The notes under the pieces are model-generated. The model saw only the letters and a list, made by a program, of their open reading frames with translations, did not search any database and was not told the origin of the DNA. The translations under genes were made by a program, and so were the position numbers. A DNA stretch of 64,000 nt, taken from contig JAITGO010000010.1 of NCBI GenBank assembly GCA_031280615.1, positions 186,001 through 250,000 of the forward strand. The letters are read 5' to 3'. Numbering within the stretch: the first letter of the stretch is position 1; each line of letters opens with the position of its first letter. Shown in pieces: positions 44,846-53,658 of this stretch. This DNA is from Desulfobulbus sp. (lineage in GTDB: Bacteria; Desulfobacterota; Desulfobulbia; Desulfobulbales; Desulfobulbaceae).

Positions 44846-45343
44846 ATGAATAAAGCTGGAAGAAAAATAACATTATGCTTGATAATTTTATGCTTTTCGT
44901 CCCTAAGCTGCTTCGCTCGTGATGAAAGCCCAACTAATGATAATTCATCAGCGCAGGCTTTGAGCGGAGATCAATATGCATATAACTCAGAAGGGCGTTC
45001 CGATCCTTTCAAGCCCTTTATTTCGCCGAAAACTTCATCGGCATCACCTGATCCCAATGAAATTGTCGATGAAAATATTGAATACTCAGGTATGCAATTA
45101 TTTGAGCCTGGCCAACTTAATCTTGTCGGTATAATGGCAACTTCACGTGGTTTTATCGCAATGGTTGAGGATCAGACTAAAAAGGGGTATATGCTAAAGG
45201 CCGGTGATCTCATAGGAAAAAGAGGAGTGGTTTCCTTGATCAACGAACACGAAATTATAATAACGGAAACTGCTCGTACACGTGGTGGACAGGAAATGAA
45301 AGAAACGATAACGATGAAGATAAAGCGAGAGGGAGATAAATGA
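44846..45343 (+). CDS. pilP: Type IV pilus assembly protein PilP
   Basis: 165 residues. The N-terminal hydrophobic stretch ends in Cys near 22-25 (SLSCFA), reminiscent of a lipoprotein signal though the box is not canonical. It is followed by a disordered linker, YNSEGRSDPFKPF near 50, and a C-terminal beta-domain (MQLFEPGQLNLVGIM, KAGDLIGKRGVV), all typical of PilP, which connects the PilNO ring with the secretin. The stop overlaps the next start (ATGA). In normal systems PilP contacts the N0 domain of PilQ, which here lies in the following gene. Confidence 0.9.
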   Translation: MNKAGRKITLCLIILCFSSLSCFARDESPTNDNSSAQALSGDQYAYNSEGRSDPFKPFISPKTSSASPDPNEIVDENIEYSGMQLFEPGQLNLVGIMATSRGFIAMVEDQTKKGYMLKAGDLIGKRGVVSLINEHEIIITETARTRGGQEMKETITMKIKREGDK

Positions 45344-46923
45344 TGATGTTGCAAGTTATCTCAAATGCAAAGAAATATATCATCTCATTCTTATCGATTT
45401 TTATTGGATATTCATTAATTATTTCTGCAAATTATCTTTTGGCAGATGATGCGGTTCAGGTAAAAACGGTTGATGTGGTTCGAATTGGCGAATCCGTTGA
45501 AATTAAAATTTCTGGTGCCAATGCTGCTGCTTCGACGGTATATGAGTTGCCTAATCCCGACAGGATTGTCGTTGATCTCGCCGATGCCGTTTTGGCAAAC
45601 AATTTTATAAGTAAAATTGACGTTACTGGTATATCACTGCAAACCAAGCTATTAGCTGAGAGCAAGCCGGCAATTCTTAGGCTTGAATTCGCCCTGCCGG
45701 GAAAAGCAGACTTTCAGACGCAAAAAAATGACAACGAGCTCAAGTTAGTCCTCAAGTTGGCTGGTGCTGCCGCCAACGATACGAGTGCAGCGCAGCAAAA
45801 TAACGCTACCAATCCGGCAGCAGAAGGTCCAAAGGAAGGAAAAGAAGCATCTGTATCGAAAAATCAACGCTCGGGCGATAAAATTGGTTCTATGATCGGG
45901 GCTTCGAAAAGCATTGACAGTCAACTTCCCGACATTAACCCTCTTGAAGCCAAGCACCCGTCCAAGGGTAAAGCTCAGCAAATGGAGGATTCTTTTAATT
46001 TCTCTGGATACAACAAAGAGAGGATAACTGTCGAATTCCAAAAAATGGATCTTCACAACGTGTTTAATTTTCTTAGGCAAGTGAGTGGGGTAAACATTGT
46101 TGTTGATGAATCGGTGCAGGGGGCACTTACTTTAGTGCTCGATGATGTGCCATGGGATTTTGCCCTTGATATCATTTTGAATCTCAAAGATTTGGAGAAG
46201 GAAGAGCGTTATAATACCTTGGTTATTTACCCTAAGAAAAAAGAATTTAAATGGCCGGATAAAAGTCAAAATAATCTCAGCTTTCAGGCGGATTCAAAGG
46301 TGGTCGCTCGCGAATCTTTGACGATCCGACAGCAGGGCCGGCAAACAGTTGAAAATCCTGAAGCTAGAAAGCAAATCAGCCTTGGAAGTGAAGCTGAAAA
46401 GAATGAAAATTATGATCTGGCAGTTACTCATTATGAACGAGCGTACGAAAAATGGTCATCCAATACTCAGTTGACCAATAAAATAGCTTCAATTTATTTA
46501 GTCCATTTACGACAATATGCTAAGTCTCTTTATTATTCAAGTATGACGTTGAAAAATGATAAGGATAATAATGAAGCGATGCTTTTGGCAGCCATTTCAG
46601 CTGCTAATATGCAAGATAAGGATAAAGCTGCGCATTATTTTTCGAAATGCACAAGCGTTAAGAAGCCAATTAAAGAAGCACTGATGAGTTATTCATCGTT
46701 TTGCGAAGGCAGTCAAGATTATCAATGCGCTTTAGATAATCTAACACGATATAATTCACTTTATGGAGAAGATTTGGACTCAATGATCAGTGCCGCAAGA
46801 ATTTATGATAAAATGGGTCAAGGGCAAAAGGCTATAGAAAAATATAATCAATTGCTTTCGTCCGGATTCCAAGTGCCACCAGATTTGGAGAGATATATAA
46901 AAGGTCGTGTGGCTATTAATTGA
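45340..46923 (+). CDS. Secretin-less PilQ-like protein: AMIN + N0/STN domains with C-terminal TPR-like repeats
   Basis: 527 residues. Starts at three consecutive ATGs overlapping the pilP stop; the exact one is uncertain. A membrane or signal segment occupies about 10-35. An AMIN domain (peptidoglycan-binding) spans about 39-140, with VYELPNPDRIVVDLADA. After a low-complexity linker, residues about 228-297 match the N0/STN domain of PilQ (ITVEFQKMDLHNVFNFLRQVSG and VPWDFALDIILNLKDL). Then, instead of N1 and the secretin barrel, come about 170 residues of TPR-like helices (from about 345 to 515). It is neither truncated PilQ nor frameshifted, since the frame is open throughout and the repeats are well formed. 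It probably positions the secretin and binds partners at the periplasm. Confidence 0.85.
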   Translation: MMMLQVISNAKKYIISFLSIFIGYSLIISANYLLADDAVQVKTVDVVRIGESVEIKISGANAAASTVYELPNPDRIVVDLADAVLANNFISKIDVTGISLQTKLLAESKPAILRLEFALPGKADFQTQKNDNELKLVLKLAGAAANDTSAAQQNNATNPAAEGPKEGKEASVSKNQRSGDKIGSMIGASKSIDSQLPDINPLEAKHPSKGKAQQMEDSFNFSGYNKERITVEFQKMDLHNVFNFLRQVSGVNIVVDESVQGALTLVLDDVPWDFALDIILNLKDLEKEERYNTLVIYPKKKEFKWPDKSQNNLSFQADSKVVARESLTIRQQGRQTVENPEARKQISLGSEAEKNENYDLAVTHYERAYEKWSSNTQLTNKIASIYLVHLRQYAKSLYYSSMTLKNDKDNNEAMLLAAISAANMQDKDKAAHYFSKCTSVKKPIKEALMSYSSFCEGSQDYQCALDNLTRYNSLYGEDLDSMISAARIYDKMGQGQKAIEKYNQLLSSGFQVPPDLERYIKGRVAIN

Positions 46924-46958
46924 TGAGCCTTTAATAGATTGTACTTACCGAGGCGTTC

Positions 46959-48683
46959 ATGATGAAATTTACTAAGTTATTTGTATGTTTCGCTGTATCG
47001 GTTTGTTTGATTGGCGGCATGATCGGGTGTGCCCAGAACAAAAAATCGAGAGAGCAATCCAAAACACAAGATACCCTTGATAAGGCTGGTTCTTTTGCAA
47101 CTCCTTCACCAACTACGCCGGCACAGCTCCCGGTCCGTTATCAGTCTGCTGGGTATGTTTTGCCTAAAGATAAGCTGGATACATCTTTGACTAGTAGCGA
47201 TACTTCAGGTGAATTCCAGATGAAGGTGGGAGCGACAATTCGTTCGACAAACGGCCCTCTTCCCCTTTGGGACGTTATGAAACGTTTAGCAAACCTGAAA
47301 AGCATGACGGTGAGCTGGGCAAGCGATGTCGATCAAAATGCTTTGGTTGATGTTGACATTTCCGCAACGGACAATTTCTTCGATGCAATTAGCAATTTGC
47401 TGCGCCAAGCTGATTATTTTCACGAAATAAATGGAAAAAATATTGTCATCCGTAACAAAACGACAAAAGTTTTCAAGATGGCAGTTCCATTCATGCAAGG
47501 TGGATACACTTCGACGGTTGGCGGTAATTTCCTTGCAAATAAGGATGCTGCATCGGGCACAGAGGGATCGGTCAAAATTGCCAGTGCAGATAACAAATTC
47601 AATGTGTGGGAAAATATTGAAACCAATTTAAAGAGTATCCTGCAAACCTCTTCCGTTGAACGGAAAGATGTGACTGGATCTTCTGCTTCACCCGATGGTA
47701 AGAAAAATGGTGAAGCGAATAAGAGTGCACCTGCGAAAGAGCCCGCAGCTGTGGTATCGGATACCGAATCCACTGTGGAGCGTTCTGTTGCCCGCTATTC
47801 TGCAAAAGATGAACCTTCATTTGTGATCGATAGAAGCGTTGGCTTGATAACAGTAACCGCTAAACCGGCGTTATTGGATACTGTCGAAAAATACCTTGAT
47901 AATTTGAAAAATCATTTATTTAGACAGATAAATATTGAAGCCAAGATTGTTGAGGTCTTTTTGCAAGATAATTCAAAAATTGGTATTGACTGGAGTACAG
48001 TTTTTAAAGATAGTCCCCTTTCAGGCACTGTTCACTTCGGCACTGCCGGCCAAGTCTATCCTGATACCCCCGGAGGATTTGTCAGTCGTATAACTCTGAA
48101 TTCCTTCAATTTCAATGTGTTACTCAATGCCTTAAACGAACAAGGCGATTCTCATGTCTTGGCTAACCCAAAACTCACCGTATTAAATGGGCAACCGGCG
48201 CTCATCAGTGTTGGAAAAGATGTTGCTTACGTCAAGTCTATAACGCGCGATGAGACGGAAAGTACTGGGGGCAGTCCCAGAGTTACTTTTACAGCTGAAG
48301 TCGGAAATGTTGTGCAAGGAATAGCGCTTGGTGTTATGGCGTCAATAGTCGATAACAATAAAGTTGTTTTGCATTTAACTCCCATCACAACGGACATTGA
48401 AAATTTGATGCCTGATGGCAGTATTGCCATGACTACATTGGCTGAGGGTGCCATAGAGCTAGGTTTGCCCCAGGTCAAGGTCCGTGAAATGTCAACCATG
48501 GTTGAGGTTCAAAATGGAGAGATGCTCGTTATTGGAGGACTGATTGATAGCCTCGAAGTTAAGAATGCAGATTTCATTCCTGGTTTAGGCAGTATACCTG
48601 TAGTTAAATATTTGTTTGGTGTAGAAGAAAAACGATTAGTGAAGCGGGAGCTCGTTATTCTTCTCTCGCCAAAGATTATTTAA
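46959..48683 (+). CDS. MshL-type lipoprotein secretin
   Basis: 574 residues. The signal ends at Cys24 (MIGC), suggesting a lipoprotein. An N-terminal secretin-associated domain (about 80-165) resembles the N0/STN region of MshL and BfpB-type secretins; a long Ser/Ala-rich insert (about 230-280) follows, and the secretin barrel with its family GVFLQ-like region (RQINIEAKIVEVFLQDNSKIGIDW near 322) runs to the C-terminus, with VLANPKLTVLNGQPA near 400, and VIGGLID-S near 530 followed by GLGSIPVVKYLFG, both conserved in the type II/IV secretin superfamily. It forms the outer-membrane pore for the pilus. The arrangement fits an MshL-like secretin more than a PilQ. Confidence 0.9.
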   Translation: MMKFTKLFVCFAVSVCLIGGMIGCAQNKKSREQSKTQDTLDKAGSFATPSPTTPAQLPVRYQSAGYVLPKDKLDTSLTSSDTSGEFQMKVGATIRSTNGPLPLWDVMKRLANLKSMTVSWASDVDQNALVDVDISATDNFFDAISNLLRQADYFHEINGKNIVIRNKTTKVFKMAVPFMQGGYTSTVGGNFLANKDAASGTEGSVKIASADNKFNVWENIETNLKSILQTSSVERKDVTGSSASPDGKKNGEANKSAPAKEPAAVVSDTESTVERSVARYSAKDEPSFVIDRSVGLITVTAKPALLDTVEKYLDNLKNHLFRQINIEAKIVEVFLQDNSKIGIDWSTVFKDSPLSGTVHFGTAGQVYPDTPGGFVSRITLNSFNFNVLLNALNEQGDSHVLANPKLTVLNGQPALISVGKDVAYVKSITRDETESTGGSPRVTFTAEVGNVVQGIALGVMASIVDNNKVVLHLTPITTDIENLMPDGSIAMTTLAEGAIELGLPQVKVREMSTMVEVQNGEMLVIGGLIDSLEVKNADFIPGLGSIPVVKYLFGVEEKRLVKRELVILLSPKII

Positions 48684-48718
48684 GATTATTGACGAATTTG
48701 TACGCATAGGAGATCCAT

Positions 48719-49732
48719 ATGAAATACAGTCGCCTTCTTCTTGCAGGCTTGTCAATACTTTTTCTTAGTGGTTGCGGTACAACCGTTCATGAATCCCTGA
48801 AAGTCCAGCAAGGGAGCAAGATCTCAATAGGTTCGGGTAGGACGGTCGTTATTTTGCCGTTTGCAGATTATTCTGAGGCTGATAATTTGGAACGTGCGTA
48901 TCGCCGCCAACTTTTTGTGACTGAAAATATAACGGACCAATTTGTCAATTACGGTTTTCATGTCCCTGTTCAGGATGATGTTTTCACTTATCTGGCCGAT
49001 CAGAAGATAATTAAGGCTCAATCCTACACCAGAGCAAAGACAGATACTCTGGAGCAGGAACTGAAAGGCGAATGGTCGGCATTGATGAAGAGCGAGCTGC
49101 AACGTTATATCGATCTGGCTAATAAAGCACAGCAACAAGACATGGGGGATGAAGCGTCGGTTACCCGAGGTTTGACACAACAAGAAATCGTTAAGATTGG
49201 CCGGCATTTTTCTTCGGACTATATCGTTCGCGGTCGGATCATACAGTACAAGGAGAGGCAAGATCCTTCTTGGAATCCTGCTAAGAAAGGGTTATTGACG
49301 TTTGTAAGTGGGGTAACCAGCAAGATTGCTTTCGGGCATGCAGAATCAGAAGTATACGATGAATTGAACACTACTGTTGCCGGCGGAGCCGATGCCGCCT
49401 TCATCTCGGGTGTTACGGATGGCGATTTGAATCATGCCATAGCCTGGGGGGCAGCCGGTGCGTTTTTAGGAAATATGGCCCATCACTCGGGCAAGATTCC
49501 GCAAGCGGTCGTGCAGCTCCGCATTTGGGTGCAGGATGCCTATACCGGCAATGTAGTATGGACCAATCGCGTCAATGTTCAGGTCTCACCCGAATCTGTT
49601 TTGGCTGATTACCAGTATGATGCCCTCTTTGAAAAAGCCACGGAAAAAGCCATCAGTACTTTGATCGATAATTTCGCCCAGGTGGTTTACAACGTTCCGC
49701 CACCGCCACCGGTTATCAGGGCTAAGCGTTGA
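48719..49732 (+). CDS. Putative outer-membrane lipoprotein of the pilus locus
   Basis: 337 residues; AGGAG six bases before the ATG. Lipobox LSGC with Cys19. After it come beta-strand-rich segments (GRTVVILPFADYSEA near 41-55; GFHVPVQDDVFTYLAD near 80), an acidic/helical stretch, DYIVRGRIIQYKE near 165 and QLRIWVQDAYTGNVVWTN near 265, which recall the fold of CsgG-, TolB- or LpoB-like lipoproteins that pair an ILPF start with a GxI/V-type strand and TGxVVW. The family was not recognised with confidence. A GAAGAFLG motif near 245 is glycine-rich. It is the last gene of the pil cluster, before a terminator, and could be a pilotin- or CsgG-like partner of the secretin. Confidence 0.6.
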   Translation: MKYSRLLLAGLSILFLSGCGTTVHESLKVQQGSKISIGSGRTVVILPFADYSEADNLERAYRRQLFVTENITDQFVNYGFHVPVQDDVFTYLADQKIIKAQSYTRAKTDTLEQELKGEWSALMKSELQRYIDLANKAQQQDMGDEASVTRGLTQQEIVKIGRHFSSDYIVRGRIIQYKERQDPSWNPAKKGLLTFVSGVTSKIAFGHAESEVYDELNTTVAGGADAAFISGVTDGDLNHAIAWGAAGAFLGNMAHHSGKIPQAVVQLRIWVQDAYTGNVVWTNRVNVQVSPESVLADYQYDALFEKATEKAISTLIDNFAQVVYNVPPPPPVIRAKR

Positions 49733-49753
49733 TTTTCACATCACCATTGCTCG

Positions 49754-49792
49754 ATAGGCAAGACTGCGGGTGCAGCCTTGCCTATTTTTTTT
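49754..49792 (+). terminator. Rho-independent terminator at the end of the pil locus
   Basis: Fourteen-pair stem built on ATAGGCAAG/CTTGCCTAT with one mismatch, followed by T residues on plus. About 22 bases beyond the lipoprotein stop. Confidence 0.85.
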
Positions 49793-49974
49793 CCAGCTCT
49801 TTTTTTATTAACCATCGTCAATACACTCATGCAGCGGCAGGTCGACAGTAAAGGGATGCACCAAAATTGAAACGTATTCCATGATTTTTGACAATGCCCT
49901 TTGCCTCATGCATTTGCATGAATGATACTGGTACTTTCCATTCTATATCCAAAAATGACATTTATTGTGGCGAT

Positions 49975-51249
49975 ATGAGACTAGATAGTCGAAAAGTAAA
50001 TTTTTTGGCGGTTGGATTACTTTTTTCTTCGGTGCTTTGCGTCCAACTGGCAGATGCATCCGGGTTTCGCATTGCCAATCAATCTCTCGGTGCTATAGGG
50101 CTGTCTGGGGCGCGTACTGCCTATACGCCGGGGCCTGATGCGAGTTACTATAATCCAGCAAACATGAGTTTTTTGCCTGACCATTGGCTGGTAGAAACCT
50201 CGTTGACGGTTTTGCAGTTACCAGCAGTAGAGTACACCGATAACCGATCCCCGATGTTCAACGGAACGTCTGATGAGGAACTGTTTTGGATGCCGCTACT
50301 GCATGTAACTTCCCCACAATACGGGCGAATGCGCTACGGATTTTCACTGACCTATCCCTTTGGCCTTGCCAAGCAGTGGGATCAGCCCTATCCCAAGGCT
50401 TTTGCTGAAAAGTTTTCCCTGCTTACAGTGGAAGCAAACCCAACGGTTGCCTGTTCCATTACCGATTGGTTGAGCATCGGCGGAGGTGTTCGCTTAATTT
50501 ACGGCAAAGGTGAAGTTGACAATGAAATCGGCGCACCTCTGTCACCCATGGCTACTTTGTCACGATCCTCGGATGGAATCGACACGCAGCTGGGATACAA
50601 TTTGGCGGTGTCGATTCGCCCCAACGAGCGTTGGAGCATGGCCGCCACCTACCGCTCTGAAGTCAAGCTTGACTTGGATGGTCATACCGACATGCAGGCC
50701 ATGGCCGGCTCAATGCCACTGGCGGCTTATTCAGGGGATGGATCGGTGTCCGTCAACCTACCGGCTGTTTTAAGTCTGGCTACGGCGTTTTCGTTTGATC
50801 GACTCACCGTGGAACTCGCCTGGGATCGAACTTACTGGTCGTCTTTTAGCAATCTGGATTTTTCGTACCCCGTGAACTTCCTGAATTCGCCGTTTGCACC
50901 TTTTGATGCGGTGAGCGTGAAAAATTGGGATGATTCCGATGCCTATCGCATAGGGCTCACCTACGATTGGAATGAGCGCTGGACCACAACACTTGGCTTT
51001 ACCTATGACCGAACCCCGGTGCCCACACACTCTCTCGGATATGAGTTGCCGGATGCGGACGCCACGGTCTATTGCGCTGGAGCACGCTACCGCTATTCGC
51101 CCAGCACGGAATTCGGCCTTTCCTACATGTATTATCGGACGCGCAGCCGGTCGGTGGAAGCCGCCGATGCCAATCTGTCGGGAATAGACGGTCGTTTTAC
51201 CGACGGAGGCGCTCACGCGGTAACATTCGGGGTTATCATGACGTTCTGA
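49975..51249 (+). CDS. FadL/OmpP1/TodX-family outer-membrane hydrophobic-compound transporter
   Basis: 424 residues from the ATG at 49975 (MRLDSRKVNFL); an ATG at 49888 gives a longer, poorer start. A Sec signal ends near ADA-S. The mature protein begins SGFRIANQSLGAIGLSGA, and the YTPGPDASYYNPANMSFLP block is the FadL signature. The C-terminus ends in Phe (VIMTF), typical of outer-membrane barrels. It passes long-chain fatty acids or other hydrophobic compounds across the outer membrane. No fad-type neighbours. Confidence 0.92.
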   Translation: MRLDSRKVNFLAVGLLFSSVLCVQLADASGFRIANQSLGAIGLSGARTAYTPGPDASYYNPANMSFLPDHWLVETSLTVLQLPAVEYTDNRSPMFNGTSDEELFWMPLLHVTSPQYGRMRYGFSLTYPFGLAKQWDQPYPKAFAEKFSLLTVEANPTVACSITDWLSIGGGVRLIYGKGEVDNEIGAPLSPMATLSRSSDGIDTQLGYNLAVSIRPNERWSMAATYRSEVKLDLDGHTDMQAMAGSMPLAAYSGDGSVSVNLPAVLSLATAFSFDRLTVELAWDRTYWSSFSNLDFSYPVNFLNSPFAPFDAVSVKNWDDSDAYRIGLTYDWNERWTTTLGFTYDRTPVPTHSLGYELPDADATVYCAGARYRYSPSTEFGLSYMYYRTRSRSVEAADANLSGIDGRFTDGGAHAVTFGVIMTF

Positions 51250-51395
51250 ACCCGAGGAGATGGTGCAAAACCATGCTCGATCATCGCAGCATCAATTTCC
51301 GCGGGATCAGCACCGGGACCTCCTGGGACAATCTCTCCGAAAAAAATAGCATTTTGAAGTAGAATTTCCGAGAATGAGCACCACGGAGATTTTGC

Positions 51396-51590
51396 ATGAA
51401 AACGTCTCGATTTTCCGACAGCCGGATTTTGGCGATTTTGAAGGAGGCCGAGAACGGGGTTCCTGTAGCCGAGCTTTGTCGGGAACACGGCATGAGCAAA
51501 ACGCCCCTTTTACAAATGGCGGGCGAAGTACGGCGGCATGGACGCCACGCTGATGGCGCGCATGAAGGAATTGGAGAGAGAATATTTACT
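51396..51590 (+). pseudogene. IS3-family transposase OrfA remnant (N-terminal, frameshifted)
   Basis: From the ATG at 51396 the frame reads KTSRFSDSRILAILKEAENG then PVAELCREHGMSK, the helix-turn-helix start of IS3/IS407-type OrfA. A single-base insertion near 51500-51512 shifts the continuation FYKWRAKYGGMDATLMARMKELE into the next frame. The similarity stops at about 51590, where it abuts the oppositely oriented remnant. No orfB of this element is present. Confidence 0.8.
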
Positions 51591-51930
51591 CCGTGCCACT
51601 CCCAGCCAAACGATGAGCCTGTTGGTGGGTATTTCCGCTTTGCTACTCCACTGGCGGCTGAAATCAATCACCGCATCGCGGGTGTCATGGGGAACACAAC
51701 CGCCATTCAGAGCTCCCCAACTTCTTTTTTTAACTGGATATGTTCCTCCAGCGACTCCGGTATCACTTCATGTTCCCGGCGCAATTTCTCCTCAAGCTCA
51801 CGAATGCGCTTCTCTTCAGCCTGCTGTTTGCTTTTTCCTTCATGGGCAAATGCTGAGACCCCTTTTTCAAAGAACTGTTTTTGTCAATCGTAAAAAATAT
51901 GCGGACCTCCAAGGCCTGGCGTATCAAGGA
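51590..51930 (-). pseudogene. Second IS3-type remnant: OrfA C-terminus then OrfB N-terminus
   Basis: On the minus strand, about 51930 to 51707 reads FYD, stop, QKQFFEKGVSAFAHEGKS, then a Gln/Glu/Lys-rich coiled coil and HIQLKKE ending in a stop at 51707, the C-terminus of an IS3-type OrfA; a TGA replaces an expected Trp codon. About 51704 to 51590 in another frame reads VPHDTRDAVIDFSRQWSSK then NRLIVWLGVARSKY, the beginning of an IS3-type OrfB. The order OrfA-OrfB is right for this orientation. Both are truncated at about 51590. It is from a different element than the plus-strand remnant. Confidence 0.7.
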
Positions 51931-52025
51931 GATGCTTCGTTGTCCTATTCCCCTTGAACCAAAACAGCCTCGTGCCGCCCGCCTCAGGCTCTCGCGCGGT
52001 GTCCCGGCAGCAACGTTGCGGGCAA

Positions 52026-53456
52026 TCAGCAGCCGCAGCTGGAAAAAGCCTCCTTGGTGAAATTCTTGTCCGGTTTAATCGGGTAGTTGCCGCTGAAGCA
52101 GGCCAGGCAAAAATGATCGTGCGGCAGGCCGGTTGCCTCGACCAATCCCGCCTCGCTCAGATAGTGCAGCGAATCGAGGCCGAGGTAGTCGCGGATGGTC
52201 TCCACCGTGTTGCCGGCTGCGATCAGCTGGTCGCTGGAAGGGAAATCGATGCCGTAATAGCAGGCGTGGCGGGTCGGAGGACAGCTGACTACCATGTGGA
52301 CTTCGGCGGCGCCGGCATTACGTAGCGACTTGACCCGGCTGCGGCCGGTGGTGCCGCGGACGATCGAATCCTCGACGATGATGACCCGTTTGCCCTGCAA
52401 CAGCGACCGGACCGGATTGAGCTTGACCCGGACTGAGAAATCGCGCATCGACTGGGTCGGCTGGATGAAGGTGCGGCCGACGTAGTGGTTGCGGATCATC
52501 CCCATTTCCAGGGGGATACCCGAGGCGTTCGAATAGCCGATGGCCGCGTAATTGCCCGAATCCGGGAAGGGCATGACGAAATCGGCTTCGATTTTCGCCT
52601 CATTGGCCAGGATTTCTCCCATCCGCTTGCGGGCGGCATAGACGTTGAAGCCGAAAACATTGCTGTCCGGCCGGGCAAAATAGACGTGCTCGAAAATGCA
52701 GTAGCTCTTACGGACCGGTGCCCAGGGAAAGAGCGAGGTCAACCCCTGCTCGTTGATGATCAACACCTCGCCCGGTTCGATATCGCGGATGTATTCGGCT
52801 TCGATCAGGTCAAGGGCGCAGGTTTCGGAGGCAACCACGTGGGCGCCGTTGTCGAGCATCCCGAGACAGAGCGGCCTAAAGCCGTTGGGGTCGCGGACCG
52901 CGATCATGGTGTCCTGGGTCATGAGCAGCAGGGAATAGGCACCCTGGATGCAGGAAAAGGTGGTCTTGATCGCCTCATGTAGGCCCTTGTCCAGATGGCG
53001 GACCAGCAGGTGGATGACGATTTCGCTGTCCATGGCGGTCTGAAAAATCGACCCCTGTTGCTCCAGGTGTTGCCGTAGGGCGATGGAGTTGACCATGTTG
53101 CCGTTGTGGGCGACGCAGAGCGGCATCCCTTTGTGGGTGGCCATGAACGGCTGGGTATTGATGATATTCGATTGGCCGGTGGTGGAGTAGCGGACGTGAC
53201 CGATGGCTAAGTGGCCGGTGAGCCGTTGCAAGGTCCTTTCACTGAAGACATCGGCCACCAGGCCCATGTCCTTGTGAATCAAGACTTTCTTGCCGTCGCC
53301 GGCGACAATGCCGGCGCTTTCCTGGCCGCGATGCTGGAGGGCGTACAGGCCGAAGTAGACGAGTTTGGCCGCATCTTGGTGGCCGTAAACTCCGCAAATC
53401 CCGCATTCATGCCGGGGTTTGCCCGAAAATTGCTGGTCCGTTTCGAAGGTATTCAT
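52026..53456 (-). CDS. purF: Amidophosphoribosyltransferase
   Basis: First committed step of purine synthesis: PRPP plus glutamine gives phosphoribosylamine. 476 residues from the ATG at 53456. A 17-residue propeptide leads to the N-terminal Cys18 nucleophile (ECGICGVYGH). The PRPP loop VIIVEDSIVRGTT is near 350. Cys residues in SYCIFEHVYF, HACYYGIDF and FCLACFSGNYP match the iron-sulfur ligands of the Bacillus-type enzyme, so a [4Fe-4S] form is expected (inference). Divergent from selD. Confidence 0.95.
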   Translation of the reverse strand: MNTFETDQQFSGKPRHECGICGVYGHQDAAKLVYFGLYALQHRGQESAGIVAGDGKKVLIHKDMGLVADVFSERTLQRLTGHLAIGHVRYSTTGQSNIINTQPFMATHKGMPLCVAHNGNMVNSIALRQHLEQQGSIFQTAMDSEIVIHLLVRHLDKGLHEAIKTTFSCIQGAYSLLLMTQDTMIAVRDPNGFRPLCLGMLDNGAHVVASETCALDLIEAEYIRDIEPGEVLIINEQGLTSLFPWAPVRKSYCIFEHVYFARPDSNVFGFNVYAARKRMGEILANEAKIEADFVMPFPDSGNYAAIGYSNASGIPLEMGMIRNHYVGRTFIQPTQSMRDFSVRVKLNPVRSLLQGKRVIIVEDSIVRGTTGRSRVKSLRNAGAAEVHMVVSCPPTRHACYYGIDFPSSDQLIAAGNTVETIRDYLGLDSLHYLSEAGLVEATGLPHDHFCLACFSGNYPIKPDKNFTKEAFSSCGC

Positions 53457-53658
53457 AACATTTGCCGGTAATAATGTCGGATACGCCAAAAGCCGACAGG
53501 CACAAAGAACGATTCCTTGTGCCTGTATCGGGGTGATCCGTTTGATGCAAAGAAGTTTATTTACAACCAGATTGCACGTTTTTTTTCAATAAAATATCGG
53601 GTAGCTTGAGCGAATAAAATCGCACCATGATTTCAGCATGTCCAGAGGCGCAAAATCC

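Noticed and set aside
45340..46923. Truncated or frameshifted pilQ
   Set aside because: The frame is open for 527 residues with well-formed C-terminal repeats and a normal stop; the next gene is a full secretin with its own signal peptide and N-domain.
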